A stretch of DNA of 64,000 nucleotides from an uncultured Clostridia bacterium (GCA_944391815.1 CALXUV010000002.1:1-64000); one strand, 5' to 3'. Numbered from the stretch's first letter, positions 24,833 through 34,597 are shown. The notes: a model not told the origin generated them from the letters alone. Numbers and translations: made by a program.

Positions 24833-26959
24833 ATGCAGGTAGTCAAAAGGGACGGTACCATTACCGATTACGACAGAAGTAAAATCGTAATAGCAATACA
24901 GAAAGCAAATAACGAAGTCGAAGAGAACGAGAGAGCTTCTGATGAGGAAATAGAGTCTATACTTAAACATATAGAAGATAAAAAAAGAAAGAGAATGCTG
25001 GTTGAGGATATCCAGGACTTAATCGAAGACAAGCTGATGGAGTACGGTCATTACCAGCTCGCAAGAACGTACATTATATACCGTTACAGCAGAGCGCTGG
25101 TAAGAAAAGCGAACACCACGGACGAATCGATACTGAGTCTGATAAGAAATTCCAACAAGGATGTCATGGAGGAAAACTCCAACAAGAACGCAATAGCGGC
25201 ATCAACTCAGCGTGACCTTATCGCCGGAGAGGTTTCAAAGGACCTGACAAGGAGAATACTGCTCCCTGAGAAGATCTCCAAAGCGCACGACGAGGGCGTA
25301 CTGCATTTCCACGATGCCGACTATTTTCTGCAACCGATTTTCAACTGCTGTCTTATAGATATAGGAAATATGCTGGATAACGGAACCGTGATGAACGGTA
25401 AGCTGATAGAGAGTCCGAAGAGCTTCCAGGTAGCATGTACCATAGTCACTCAGATAATAGCCGCAGTCGCCAGCTCGCAGTACGGCGGACAGAGCGTGGA
25501 TATACACCATCTCGGAAAATATCTGCGCAAGAGTTACGAAAAATTCAGAGCACATATAGCCGAAACTGCCGGAAGCGACGTAAGCGATGAGGTAATAGAC
25601 AAGCTTGCCAAGGCAAGAACAGAGGACGAACTCAGAAGCGGAGTCCAGACGATCCAGTATCAGATAAATACCCTTATGACGACCAACGGTCAGTCTCCGT
25701 TTGTGACGCTCTTCCTTAATCTTGACAAGGACGATCCGTATATCGAAGAAAACGCGATGATAATCGAGGAGATACTCCGTCAGAGACTTGAGGGAATAAA
25801 GAACGAACAGGGCGTTTATATAACTCCGGCGTTCCCGAAGCTGGTTTATGTTCTCGATGAGCACAACTGCCTTAAAGGCGGCAAGTACGATTATATAACA
25901 AAACTTGCGGTAAAATGCTCTGCCAAGAGAATGTACCCCGACTATATTTCGGCAAAGAAAATGCGTGAAAACTACGAAGGCAACGTTTTCAGTCCTATGG
26001 GATGCCGTTCATTCCTTTCTCCGTGGAAGGATGAAAACGGAAACTATAAGTTCGAGGGCAGATTCAATCAGGGCGTTGTTTCGATAAACCTTCCGCAGAT
26101 AGGAATAATGGCAAAAGGAGACGAAAAGATTTTCTGGGAGCTTCTTGACGAGCGTTTGCAGCTTTGTTACGAGGCGCTTATGTGCCGTCACCGTGCTTTG
26201 CAGGGAGTAAGCTCCGACGTTTCTCCGGTGCATTGGCAGTACGGAGCGATAGCGAGACTTAAAAAAGGCGAAAAGATAGACAAATATCTGTACGGCGGTT
26301 ATTCAACTCTTTCGCTTGGTTACATCGGACTTTACGAAGTTACCGTTGCAATGACCGGCGAGTCCCATACCTCCGAAAAGGGCAAGGATTTTGCGGTAAG
26401 AGTCATGAAACGTCTGCGCGCGGCAACAGATAAGTGGAAAGCAGACACAGGACTGGGATTCGCGCTTTACGGTACACCTGCCGAGTCGCTTTGCTACCGT
26501 TTCGCAAAGATAGACAAGAAGAAATTCGGAACAATAAAGGATATCACAGACAAGGGATATTACACCAACTCTTATCATGTTGATGTGCGTGAGGAGATTG
26601 ATGCATTTTCAAAATTTGAGTTTGAAAGTCAGTTCCAGACAATTTCGTCAGGCGGAGCGATATCCTACGTTGAGATACCGAATATGCGCCACAATCTGAA
26701 AGCACTTGAAGAGATAGTCAGATTTATCTACGACAATATACAGTATGCCGAATTCAATACCAAGAGCGACTACTGTCACGTGTGCGGTTTTGACGGCGAG
26801 ATAATAATAAACAAGGACGGCGAGTGGGAATGTCCGGCATGTCACAATAAGGACCATGCAAAGATGAACGTAACGCGCCGTACCTGCGGATATCTGGGAG
26901 AGAACTTCTGGAACGTCGGCAAGACCAAGGAGATTGCGGCAAGGGTACTGCACATATAA
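24833..26959 (+). CDS. nrdD: Anaerobic (class III) ribonucleoside-triphosphate reductase
   Basis: Reduces ribonucleotides to deoxyribonucleotides using an oxygen-sensitive glycyl radical. An ATP-cone allosteric domain occupies residues 1-90. The C-terminus has a zinc site (CHVC at about 643 and CPAC at about 664) and the glycyl radical G686 in RRTCGYLGENFWN. The length of 708 is normal. GGAGG lies 7 nt before ATG 24833; a GTG one codon earlier is possible. The activase nrdG follows, but a strong terminator lies between them. Confidence 0.97.
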   Translation: MQVVKRDGTITDYDRSKIVIAIQKANNEVEENERASDEEIESILKHIEDKKRKRMLVEDIQDLIEDKLMEYGHYQLARTYIIYRYSRALVRKANTTDESILSLIRNSNKDVMEENSNKNAIAASTQRDLIAGEVSKDLTRRILLPEKISKAHDEGVLHFHDADYFLQPIFNCCLIDIGNMLDNGTVMNGKLIESPKSFQVACTIVTQIIAAVASSQYGGQSVDIHHLGKYLRKSYEKFRAHIAETAGSDVSDEVIDKLAKARTEDELRSGVQTIQYQINTLMTTNGQSPFVTLFLNLDKDDPYIEENAMIIEEILRQRLEGIKNEQGVYITPAFPKLVYVLDEHNCLKGGKYDYITKLAVKCSAKRMYPDYISAKKMRENYEGNVFSPMGCRSFLSPWKDENGNYKFEGRFNQGVVSINLPQIGIMAKGDEKIFWELLDERLQLCYEALMCRHRALQGVSSDVSPVHWQYGAIARLKKGEKIDKYLYGGYSTLSLGYIGLYEVTVAMTGESHTSEKGKDFAVRVMKRLRAATDKWKADTGLGFALYGTPAESLCYRFAKIDKKKFGTIKDITDKGYYTNSYHVDVREEIDAFSKFEFESQFQTISSGGAISYVEIPNMRHNLKALEEIVRFIYDNIQYAEFNTKSDYCHVCGFDGEIIINKDGEWECPACHNKDHAKMNVTRRTCGYLGENFWNVGKTKEIAARVLHI

Positions 26960-27045
26960 AAAGCGGATGAGGCGGAGACGGGTTTTGAGCCGGCAGGATG
27001 TTTTTGCCGTCAGGTAAAGCCCGCCACCGGTACATTCGGCTCAGC

Positions 27046-27087
27046 AAAAGGCGGCAGTGAGGAAAATCCGTCACTGCCGCTTTTATT
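27046..27087 (+). terminator. Strong intrinsic terminator between nrdD and nrdG
   Basis: GCGGCAGTGA (27051-27060) pairs perfectly with TCACTGCCGC (27071-27080), preceded by AAAAG and followed by TTTTATTT. Read-through or a separate nrdG promoter must supply the activase. Confidence 0.9.
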
Positions 27088-27133
27088 TATGAAAAGAGAA
27101 AGGTAAGATAAGGCAGAAGGAAAAGAGACTGTT

Positions 27134-27676
27134 ATGAATTATGCGACAATAAAACCTTTGGATATAGCCAACGGCGAAGGAATAAGGGTATCGCTGTTTG
27201 TTTCCGGATGCACGCATCATTGCCCGGAATGTTTCAACAGCGAAGCATGGGATTTCGGTTACGGCAAGCCCTACACTGAGGAAACGGAGGAAAAAATTCT
27301 GAAGCTTCTCGGCAGAAAAGAGGTTGTCGGACTTTCGCTTCTGGGCGGAGAACCTTTTGAGCCGGTAAACCAGAGAGTGCTGGTGGGACTGCTTGAAAAG
27401 GTAAGGTCAAGGTATCCGGAAAAAACGGTGTGGTGTTACAGCGGGTATCTGTACGACAAGGAGCTGAAATCTGAAAGCAGGGCAAGATGTGAAGTGACGG
27501 ACAGAATGCTTTCTATGATCGATATACTTGTGGACGGTGAATTTGTAGCGGCAAAAAAGAATTTGCGGCTGAAATTCAGGGGTTCCGAAAATCAGAGAAT
27601 AATAGACGTCAGGAAAACAGAGCAGGCGGGAAAAATCGTGCTCTGGGAGGGGCTTTCGGACGAAGTACTGCACTGA
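27134..27676 (+). CDS. nrdG: Anaerobic ribonucleotide reductase activating protein
   Basis: Radical-SAM activase that installs the glycyl radical on NrdD. The [4Fe-4S] motif is CTHHCPEC (CX3CX2C) at about residues 26-33, after GEGIRVSLFVSG. The SAM-binding GGE appears as LLGGEPFEP near 77. Length 180 residues matches the family's ~155-180. The ribosome site is AGGAAAAGAGAC-like and modest. It lies 174 bp after nrdD. Confidence 0.96.
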   Translation: MNYATIKPLDIANGEGIRVSLFVSGCTHHCPECFNSEAWDFGYGKPYTEETEEKILKLLGRKEVVGLSLLGGEPFEPVNQRVLVGLLEKVRSRYPEKTVWCYSGYLYDKELKSESRARCEVTDRMLSMIDILVDGEFVAAKKNLRLKFRGSENQRIIDVRKTEQAGKIVLWEGLSDEVLH

Positions 27677-27826
27677 TTACGGATTGCAGTAAAACTGAAA
27701 AAGTTAGCTGGATAATATAATTTTTTTGAAAAGCAAAAGTTTTTTTGTCGGGAATTAACCTGAAAAAGTCAGGAAATACAGACGGCAAATGATAATTTCA
27801 AAAAGAATAACGGGATTTCTTATCTG

Positions 27827-27867
27827 AATTAACGTCGCTGAAAAGTGATTTATGCCTGACGTTAATT
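27827..27867. promoter_or_regulatory. Inverted repeat upstream of dut
   Basis: AATTAACGTC (27827-27836) and GACGTTAATT (27858-27867) are perfect complements around a 21-nt loop in the 272-bp gap before dut. No T-run follows, so it is not a typical terminator; role unknown. Confidence 0.4.
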
Positions 27868-27948
27868 ATCGGTTATTCCGGAATAGTTTATGTGAAAATA
27901 AAGAAATCGCCCGTACGTTCAGGTTCGGGTAGAGACAGGAGTATATAA

Positions 27949-28386
27949 ATGAATGTAAAGTTTGTTAAACTGGATCCGAGGGCAAAAACCCCTACTTACG
28001 GCACTGAATTTTCGGCAGGTGCCGATCTCTATGCGATAACCGGAGGTGAAAAGCTGATAAAAGCCGGCGAAACGCAGTTTGTTTCAACCGGACTTTCGAT
28101 CGAAATTCCTACGGGTTATGTCGGACTTGTTTACGCAAGAAGCGGACTTGCCTGCAAAAAAGGACTTGCTCCGGCAAATAAAGTGGGAGTTATAGATAGC
28201 GATTACCGGGGAGAAATAATGGTAGCGCTTCATAACCATTCCGCTCAGGATCTGACTGTTGCCGACGGCGAGAGGATAGCTCAGCTGGTAATAGCACCTT
28301 ACATAAAGGCGGAGTTTGAAGAAGTGGGTGACCTCAGCGTTACCGACCGTGGTGTTAACGGCTTCGGCTCCACCGGAACAAGATAA
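27949..28386 (+). CDS. dut: Deoxyuridine 5'-triphosphate nucleotidohydrolase
   Basis: Cleaves dUTP to dUMP and pyrophosphate, keeping uracil out of DNA and feeding thymidylate synthesis. All five trimeric dUTPase motifs are present: AGADLYA, ARSGLACKKG, GVIDSDYRGEI (catalytic Asp), GERIAQLVI and the C-terminal RGVNGFGSTG. 145 residues is standard. An AGGAG site supports the start. The HAD phosphatase starts 16 bp later, so the two are probably cotranscribed. Confidence 0.97.
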   Translation: MNVKFVKLDPRAKTPTYGTEFSAGADLYAITGGEKLIKAGETQFVSTGLSIEIPTGYVGLVYARSGLACKKGLAPANKVGVIDSDYRGEIMVALHNHSAQDLTVADGERIAQLVIAPYIKAEFEEVGDLSVTDRGVNGFGSTGTR

Positions 28387-28402
28387 GCTATCCGGAGGTC
28401 AA

Positions 28403-29143
28403 ATGATAAAACTGATAGCCTCTGATCTTGACGGTACCATTCTGCCGAAAGGTCAGAGCCGACTTGACGGTGTGACCGTAAGAAAAATAAAAGAGTGGAT
28501 ATCTGCCGGAAGATACTTTGCCATCATCACAGGCAGAGACTATATCTCGCTTCTGGGTGCGATCGGAGAGAAAATTCCCGGTATTTACTGCTACTGCTGC
28601 GGCGGTTCGGTAAGCATAAAGGACGGGGTCAGACATTACAGCAGACCGGTCGACTCGGGTGCGGTTTTAAGAGCCATGAGCGACGCCCGCAGATGCGGAA
28701 AAGAGCTGGTTCTGTGTTCGGATTTTGAGGTTTTTGTTTACGGAAGCGAAGAGTTTTACAAAAGCGTAAGCAGACTTTACGGAGACAGTTGCCGTAAAAT
28801 AACGCTTGCAAAGGAAATCTCCTCTCCCGTCTACAAAATTTCCTTTTTCGGGGACTGCTCAAAACCTGTCTATGAGGTTTCGCCGCCTGAGCTCAGCCGT
28901 TTTTACAACAGAAACGGATGGGACGAGTATACGGCGAGATTTGCCGGCAAGGGTAACGCCTTTTCCGATCTTTGCGCAAGACTCGGTGTGCTTGCCTTGG
29001 AAACTGTGGCGGCAGGAGATGATTTCTGTGATATTGAAATGCTTGAAAAAGCCGGAAAAGCCTACATCACCGATAAACGGATTTCAGACAGATGCAGCGC
29101 CGGTTTTATAACTGACCCTCATCTGATTTTCGAAAATATCTGA
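28403..29143 (+). CDS. Cof-type HAD hydrolase
   Basis: A 246-residue phosphatase of the haloacid dehalogenase superfamily (IIB cap). Motif I is SDLDGTILPKG at residue 7 with nucleophile and acid Asp; motif II is IITGRD; motif III/IV is GDDFCDIEMLEKAG near 215. Substrates of Cof proteins are small sugar or nucleotide phosphates and cannot be read here. ATG 28403 follows CCGGAGG; a longer in-frame version would overlap dut heavily and is rejected. Confidence 0.9.
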   Translation: MIKLIASDLDGTILPKGQSRLDGVTVRKIKEWISAGRYFAIITGRDYISLLGAIGEKIPGIYCYCCGGSVSIKDGVRHYSRPVDSGAVLRAMSDARRCGKELVLCSDFEVFVYGSEEFYKSVSRLYGDSCRKITLAKEISSPVYKISFFGDCSKPVYEVSPPELSRFYNRNGWDEYTARFAGKGNAFSDLCARLGVLALETVAAGDDFCDIEMLEKAGKAYITDKRISDRCSAGFITDPHLIFENI

Positions 29144-29275
29144 ACGGTAAAAATTAACGGTTAAGTGAAAGTTTATTACCGACAACGGAACTGACGGTTT
29201 TTCGGATTTTTCCGTTCTGTCTGTTGCTTGCCGTGGTGAAAAACACCGGATTGATTTTAAAACCACATACGATGC

Positions 29276-29312
29276 AACCCGTAAACCCGATTTGGACGTT
29301 TGCGGGTTGTTT
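29276..29312 (+). terminator. Intrinsic terminator after the dut operon
   Basis: AACCCGTAAA (29276-29285) pairs with TTTGCGGGTT (29299-29308) with one G-U pair, followed by GTTTTG. Confidence 0.65.
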
Positions 29313-29369
29313 TGAAGATCGAAAACATTATCAGGCGGATTAAAAAATCAAGTGAAAGGTAACATTAAA

Positions 29370-29939
29370 GTGGAAGATAAAAACAACCTTTTAGAATTTT
29401 GTTGTACAGACGGAGTTTGCGGTCGGAAAACTTCGCTCCCGAAAGACAGCAGTAATGCAGAAAGCGGGAAAACAGTACGAAGTAACGGCGGAAAAACAGT
29501 GGAAAAGCAGAATATTGTGTGTTCGGCTTGTCTTGTCGGTGAAAAATGCAGATATGACGGCAGGTCAAACGAAAACAAGGCGCTGCTTGGTCTTGCCGGA
29601 AAATACAACCTTATTCCGGTTTGTCCTGAGGTGATGGGTGGACTGCCGACTCCGAGAGAGCCGTCCGAAATCAGAGACGGAAGAGTTGTTACCAAAAGCG
29701 GCAAGGATGTAACAGCAAATTTTGCTGACGGAGCAGAAAAAGCGCTTGCGGCTGCACTTGAAAATAACTGTGTTGCAGCGGTGTTGAAAGCGAGAAGCCC
29801 GTCGTGCGGACTTGGTAAGATATACGACGGAACTTTTCAGGGTGTACTGACTGCCGGTGACGGCATTTTTGCCGCACTGCTGAAAGAAAAAGGTGTCAGG
29901 ATTTTTACGGAAGAAAATTTCAGTCCTGATGATATCTGA
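29370..29939 (+). CDS. DUF523 domain protein
   Basis: About 190 residues; the DUF523 domain covers the last ~145, with cysteine motifs CSACLVGEKCRYDG, VCPEVMGGLPTPR and ARSPSCGLGKIY. These conserved Cys residues suggest metal or sulfur chemistry, but the function is unknown. The N-terminal ~45 residues (including FCCTDGVCG) are not part of the usual family. Start uncertain: GTG 29370 has GAAAGG upstream, while a GTG at 29352 is also in frame. It is preceded by a terminator, so it is likely a single-gene unit. Confidence 0.85.
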   Translation: MEDKNNLLEFCCTDGVCGRKTSLPKDSSNAESGKTVRSNGGKTVEKQNIVCSACLVGEKCRYDGRSNENKALLGLAGKYNLIPVCPEVMGGLPTPREPSEIRDGRVVTKSGKDVTANFADGAEKALAAALENNCVAAVLKARSPSCGLGKIYDGTFQGVLTAGDGIFAALLKEKGVRIFTEENFSPDDI

Positions 29940-30269
29940 ATCAAGGTGTTAATGTAATTCATGCGGCTCGGTTGTAAATTGATTCTTCGTTTAACCCGTA
30001 ATGCTTTTCGGGAATTATCGGTAAACTCCTGAGAACAGACTCTGTGTTCAGGAAAAACAGTCCGGTTCACCGGAAGAAAAACAATGCAGTGAAATACGGT
30101 TCGTTAATTGTCATGTCTTTTGCAGAATTACCGGCAGAAACTCATGTGGCTTTATTTATCGGAAATAATAAAGTCATAAAAAATACTTGACGAACGAAGA
30201 AAAAAATAGTAATATATTAATGATAACGAAGAAATCTCAGACAGTTAACCGGGAAAGGAGCGGAAGCGT
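29940..30269. other. Intergenic region with promoter for the SPFH-like gene
   Basis: No gene seen. TTGACG (30187-30192), 17-bp spacer and TAATAT (30210-30215) form a reasonable sigma-A promoter 55 bp before the next start codon. Confidence 0.65.
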
Positions 30270-30971
30270 ATGGAAAACGGCAGAGTCCGGATAATAGAAA
30301 TAGCAGAGCGTGATATCAACAGCGGACGTATGATGGAGAAATTCCCTGATACCGTACTTGCCTCAGATACGCTGATATCCGTTCCGGTCAACTATTACGC
30401 TGACGTAAGAGTGGCGGACGGCGCTCCGGTAACGGTAAAGTCATGCCAGAAAAAGAAGCTTGTGAAAATGGTCGGCGGTGATAAAGTCGGCAAAAAGGTT
30501 TCCGTTCTTTTCGTAAACAAGCGTAAGCTCACAACAATGTCGTGGGGAATAGGAAGCCTTCCCATAAGGTACGATTTTCTCGGAGGAGCAACTATAAACG
30601 TCGGCGCAAACGGCAATGTTTTGCCGGAAATCGTCGATGCGGGTGAGCTTTACACCGCAATGCAGAGCGAAAATGAAACGGTTGACATAACGGAAGTCAT
30701 AAGCATAATAACGGCGGCGTTCCGTTCGTGTGCATCAAAAATTCTGGTGGAAATGTTCTACGAGGCAATAGAGCCGATTTTCCAGACGGACTTCCTTGTA
30801 AGCGAGCTGCACAGAAGACTGAACGAGAGAATATGCAACAGAAAGCTGAAAATACTTCCCGGTGTCATTTTCAAATGGGCGACGGTAGCCGGAATAAGGG
30901 TGCGCGAAGAGGATAAAAATGCACTTCTTGCCAGATACTCGGGAAAAAATCAGTCGTCGGGAAGACGGTGA
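30270..30971 (+). CDS. Uncharacterised protein, possibly SPFH/Band 7-like
   Basis: 233 residues, soluble-looking, not confidently recognised. The layout resembles SPFH proteins: an N-terminal beta-rich half (ISVPVNYYADVRV, WGIGSLPIRYDF, ATINVGANGN followed by a GELYTAM helix) and a helical half ending in a YdjI-like NERICNRKLKILPGVIFKWATVAGI pattern broken here for length. There is no signal peptide, membrane segment or zinc ribbon. AAAGGAG supports the start. It is separated from ilvB by a promoter, so it is probably not part of that pathway. Treat the SPFH assignment as a guess. Confidence 0.6.
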   Translation: MENGRVRIIEIAERDINSGRMMEKFPDTVLASDTLISVPVNYYADVRVADGAPVTVKSCQKKKLVKMVGGDKVGKKVSVLFVNKRKLTTMSWGIGSLPIRYDFLGGATINVGANGNVLPEIVDAGELYTAMQSENETVDITEVISIITAAFRSCASKILVEMFYEAIEPIFQTDFLVSELHRRLNERICNRKLKILPGVIFKWATVAGIRVREEDKNALLARYSGKNQSSGRR

Positions 30972-31148
30972 ATTTTCTGCCCGCCGAAAGCGGCAATATC
31001 GAAAATACGGCGTACTTCCGAAAGGAGATTGTCGGATTTTCCGGGAATAAAAATACAGCAGATATGCATATCAATACAATAATTTTGACAATTTGATGTA
31101 TAAAATTCGTAATACGGCAGACTGAAAACAAAAATTTGTATTATAATA

Positions 31149-31177
31149 TTGAAAAGTATGCCGCCGTGTGATATAAT
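31149..31177 (+). promoter_or_regulatory. Promoter of the ilvBNC operon
   Basis: TTGAAA (31149-31154), 17-bp spacer, TATAAT (31172-31177). It leaves a leader of only about 43 nt before ilvB, too short for a T-box or attenuation peptide. A second TATAAT lies at 31142-31147. Confidence 0.75.
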
Positions 31178-31226
31178 GTACTCTGTTATAGAAATAACAA
31201 GTTGTTTAAGAAAGGCAAACGCACAG

Positions 31227-32894
31227 ATGAAATTATCGGGAGCAAGGATTCTTATCGAAACTCTCATAGAACAGGGAACCGAGGTGATTTTCGGATATCC
31301 GGGAGGAACGGTACTGAATATTTACGACGAATTATACCTGAATTCGGACAGGATCAAACACATAATAACGGCACACGAGCAGGGTGCGGCACATGCGGCT
31401 GACGGATATGCCAGAGCCTCGGGAAAGGTCGGGGTGGTTCTTGCCACGTCGGGCCCGGGAGCGACGAATCTGGTAACCGGAATAGCCAATGCTTATCTTG
31501 ACAGCGTACCGATGGTTGCGATAACCGGAAACGTTGCCGGCAATATGTTCGGAAAGGACAGCTTTCAGGAAGTCGACATAATGGGTGTAACGCTTCCGAT
31601 AACCAAGCACAACTATGTGGTAAGAAAGGCAGAGGATCTTGCAGACACCGTCCGTGAAGCTTTCAGGATAGCGATGTCCGGAAGACCGGGACCGGTTCTG
31701 GTGGATATACCGAAAGATGTACAGCTCGGATATGCCGAATACGAAAAGGGCGAAAAAGTCAGACCTTACGAGACGGTAAAGGCGTCGGACGAGGATATAT
31801 CCAAAGCCGTGGCAATGATAAAAGAGAGCAAAAGACCTTACATATTCTGCGGAGGCGGAGCGGTAATTTCCGGTTGCGAAAGCGAAATTGCGGAAATAGC
31901 GGAGAAAACCGACGCTTATATAGGACTTTCAATGATGGGTCTTTCGGCAGTACACGCGGACAATCAGAGAAATCTCGGAATGATGGGAATGCACGGCCAC
32001 TATGCCGCCAACAGAGCTCTTCGCGAATGTGATCTCATAATTGCGCTTGGAGTCCGTTTCAGCGACAGAGCAACCGGCAACAAGGAAAAATTTTCCGCAG
32101 GAAAAAAGATAATACATATAGACGTCGATACGGCGGAACTCAATAAAAACATTCCGGCGACGCTTTGCGTGCACAGTGAACTCGGATACGCAGTGAAAAA
32201 GATACTCGCAGGTCTTGGAGATGCGGTAAAACGTCCCGAGTGGGCTGAAATGATAGAAAAATACAAGTATTTTGAAAGTCAGCACAAGCCTCCGTTCCTT
32301 TGCGACAGACTTACACCTTATGACGTAATCGACGCCGTTTGCAGGCGTACAACCGACAATATGCCGGTGGCGACCGATGTCGGACAAAACCAGCTCTGGA
32401 CCGCGCAGCGTTACCGTGTAAGAAAACCGAGGCGTTTCCTTACCAGCGGAGGCCTTGGCGCGATGGGCTTCGGAATGGGCGCGGCAATAGGAGCGTGCGT
32501 GGCAACCGGAGAAAGAACGGTGCTGTTCACAGGAGACGGCGGTTTCGGAATGAATCTTAATGAAACCATGACAGCCGTTTCTCAGAACCTGCCGCTCGTC
32601 GTTGTAATAATGAACAATACGGTGCTCGGAAACGTAAGACAGTGGCAGACGATGTTCTTTAACAAGCATTACTCGGCTACAACTCTCGAAAGAGCGGTTA
32701 ACTTCCCGGCGCTTGCAGAGGCTTTCGGAGCGGTCGGACTGAGAGCGGAAAGCAGAGAACAGCTTGAAGAGGCACTGGACAAAGCGTTTTCGGTAAACGG
32801 TCCGGTGGTAATCGACTGCGCAATAGATAAAGACGAAAGAGTGCTGCCCATGATACCGCCGGGCGGAGCATTCGAAGAGCTGAAGCTCGACTGA
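31227..32894 (+). CDS. ilvB: Acetolactate synthase, large subunit
   Basis: Thiamine-diphosphate enzyme that condenses pyruvate to acetolactate, the first common step of valine, leucine and isoleucine synthesis. N-terminal GYPGGTVLNIYDEL carries the region of the catalytic Glu (in TAHEQGAAHAADGYARA). The cofactor motif GDGGFGMNLNETMTAV ... NN is near residue 440. 555 residues is standard. ATG 31227 follows AAAGG and gives MKLSGARILIE; a longer in-frame start would lie inside the promoter. ilvN follows after 16 bp. Confidence 0.97.
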   Translation: MKLSGARILIETLIEQGTEVIFGYPGGTVLNIYDELYLNSDRIKHIITAHEQGAAHAADGYARASGKVGVVLATSGPGATNLVTGIANAYLDSVPMVAITGNVAGNMFGKDSFQEVDIMGVTLPITKHNYVVRKAEDLADTVREAFRIAMSGRPGPVLVDIPKDVQLGYAEYEKGEKVRPYETVKASDEDISKAVAMIKESKRPYIFCGGGAVISGCESEIAEIAEKTDAYIGLSMMGLSAVHADNQRNLGMMGMHGHYAANRALRECDLIIALGVRFSDRATGNKEKFSAGKKIIHIDVDTAELNKNIPATLCVHSELGYAVKKILAGLGDAVKRPEWAEMIEKYKYFESQHKPPFLCDRLTPYDVIDAVCRRTTDNMPVATDVGQNQLWTAQRYRVRKPRRFLTSGGLGAMGFGMGAAIGACVATGERTVLFTGDGGFGMNLNETMTAVSQNLPLVVVIMNNTVLGNVRQWQTMFFNKHYSATTLERAVNFPALAEAFGAVGLRAESREQLEEALDKAFSVNGPVVIDCAIDKDERVLPMIPPGGAFEELKLD

Positions 32895-32910
32895 CGAAGG
32901 GAGGGGCGAC

Positions 32911-33426
32911 ATGAAGAAGTTTATAATCGGACTGCTGGTAACAAACGAGTCGGGAGTCCTGACACGGATATCGGGAATGTTTTCAAGAAGATGCTTCAAT
33001 ATCGATTCCCTGACAGTCGGCGTGACCGAAGATCCGGCAATATCGAGAATGACGATAGTGATGACCGGAGACGAGTATTCAAGAGACCAGATAGTAAAGC
33101 AGCTGTCAAAGATACACAGCGTAAAAGAAATCAAGGAAATGGATCCGGAAAACTCTGTCAGCCGTGAGCTTGTAATAATCAAGGTGAAGGCTGACAGCAA
33201 AACGAGAAGCGAGATAATAGACGCCGTAACGGTGTTCAGAAACAAGATAATCGACTACTCAAAAGATGCGCTGAGCATAGAGGTAACCGGAGAGTATACA
33301 AAGCTTGAGGCTTTCATAGAGCTGATGAGCACGTACGGCATAATAGAGATATGCCGCACCGGTCTTGTTTCAATAGACAGAGCGTCGCAGACTCTGAAAG
33401 ACTCGGGAAAAATCTGCGAGCATTAA
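32911..33426 (+). CDS. ilvN: Acetolactate synthase, regulatory small subunit
   Basis: 171 residues. The N-terminal ACT domain opens [20 protein letters not shown] and contains FNIDSLTVG and [10 protein letters not shown], the valine-sensing fold. The C-terminal domain with [17 protein letters not shown] completes the family. It confers feedback inhibition on IlvB. GGGAGGGG precedes the ATG. It lies between ilvB and ilvC in one operon. Confidence 0.96.
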   Translation: MKKFIIGLLVTNESGVLTRISGMFSRRCFNIDSLTVGVTEDPAISRMTIVMTGDEYSRDQIVKQLSKIHSVKEIKEMDPENSVSRELVIIKVKADSKTRSEIIDAVTVFRNKIIDYSKDALSIEVTGEYTKLEAFIELMSTYGIIEICRTGLVSIDRASQTLKDSGKICEH

Positions 33427-33491
33427 TAAAACCAAAAACCGTAAAAATACGGCTGAAATTTGAAAAATCAAAGAAAACGAGGAATAAAAAA

Positions 33492-34505
33492 ATGGCAGTA
33501 ATGTACTACGAAAAAGATTGCGACCTTTCCCTTCTCGACGGAAAAACCGTATGCGTTGTCGGCTACGGCTCACAGGGACATGCTCATGCGAAAAACCTCA
33601 GAGACAGCGGAGTAAAGGTAATCATAGGTCTTTATGAGGGTTCAAAGAGTGCGGTAAGAGCAAAAGCAGATGGATTTGAGGTATACAACACCGAGGATGC
33701 CGTACAGAAAGCAGACATCGTAATGATTCTTGTAAACGACGAAAAACAGGCTGCGCTTTATAAAAAGTGCATCGGCCCCTACATGCGTTCGGGAATGACT
33801 CTTTGCTTTGCACACGGCTTCAACATTCACTTCAAACAGATAGTTCCGCCCGCCGACGTCAACGTAATAATGATAGCTCCCAAGGGACCGGGACACACCG
33901 TACGTTCGCAGTACGAAAAGGGACAGGGCGTACCTTGTCTTGTAGCTGTTGAACAGAATGCAACAGGAAACGCACATGAGCTTGCACTTGCTTACGCTCT
34001 CGGAATAGGCGGAGCAAGAGCCGGTGTTCTTGACACCACCTTCCGTGAAGAGACCGAAACAGACCTCTTCGGAGAGCAGGCAGTACTTTGCGGCGGAGTA
34101 ACCGCTCTTATGAAAGCCGGATTTGATACTCTGGTTGAAGCAGGTTACAAACCGGAAAATGCTTACTTTGAGTGCATCCATGAGATGAAACTGATAGTTG
34201 ACCTGATATTTGAAAAGGGATTTGCCGGAATGCGTTACTCGATTTCCGATACTGCTGAGTACGGTGACTACACAGTAGGACCGCGTATAATCACTGAGCA
34301 GACAAAAGCAGAGATGAAAAAGGTTCTGACCGAGATCCAGAACGGAACATTTGCCCGCAACTGGATACTTGAAAACCAGGCAAACCGTCCTTTCTTCAAT
34401 GCCACAAAGAAAATACAGTCCGAAATACAGCTTGAAAAAGTAGGAGCCGAGCTCCGTTCAAAGATGAACTGGGGCAACAAAGATGAAATAATCAAGGAAA
34501 AATAA
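33492..34505 (+). CDS. ilvC: Ketol-acid reductoisomerase
   Basis: Converts acetolactate to dihydroxyisovalerate with NAD(P)H and Mg. Class I short form, 337 residues: Rossmann motif [15 protein letters not shown] near residue 25; the cofactor-loop reads [13 protein letters not shown], in which the usual NADPH-binding Arg after GL is replaced by Tyr, so cofactor preference may be relaxed (inference). The knotted domain has [12 protein letters not shown] and the C-terminal [14 protein letters not shown] 33492 follows GAGGAATAAAA; a longer in-frame start would overlap ilvN. Confidence 0.96.
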   Translation: MAVMYYEKDCDLSLLDGKTVCVVGYGSQGHAHAKNLRDSGVKVIIGLYEGSKSAVRAKADGFEVYNTEDAVQKADIVMILVNDEKQAALYKKCIGPYMRSGMTLCFAHGFNIHFKQIVPPADVNVIMIAPKGPGHTVRSQYEKGQGVPCLVAVEQNATGNAHELALAYALGIGGARAGVLDTTFREETETDLFGEQAVLCGGVTALMKAGFDTLVEAGYKPENAYFECIHEMKLIVDLIFEKGFAGMRYSISDTAEYGDYTVGPRIITEQTKAEMKKVLTEIQNGTFARNWILENQANRPFFNATKKIQSEIQLEKVGAELRSKMNWGNKDEIIKEK

Positions 34506-34552
34506 TCCTCGGGCTTTCGGAAGTATCAGGCTGCCCTGAAAATACAAAACAG

Positions 34553-34597
34553 AATCCGGAAGAGAGTAACCGAAAAAGAGCTTTCTTCCGGATTTTT
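34553..34597 (+). terminator. Terminator after ilvBNC
   Basis: AATCCGGAAGA (34553-34563) pairs with TCTTCCGGATT (34583-34593) and is followed by TTTT. Confidence 0.85.

Noticed and set aside
31100..31226. T-box or leader-peptide attenuator before ilvB
   Set aside because: No T-box motif, terminator or Ile/Val/Leu-rich peptide; the promoter leaves only about 43 nt of leader.
31929..33245. 438-codon frame antisense to ilvB/ilvN
   Set aside because: Shadow of strongly biased codon use in the real genes; composition is unlike a protein and there is no start signal.
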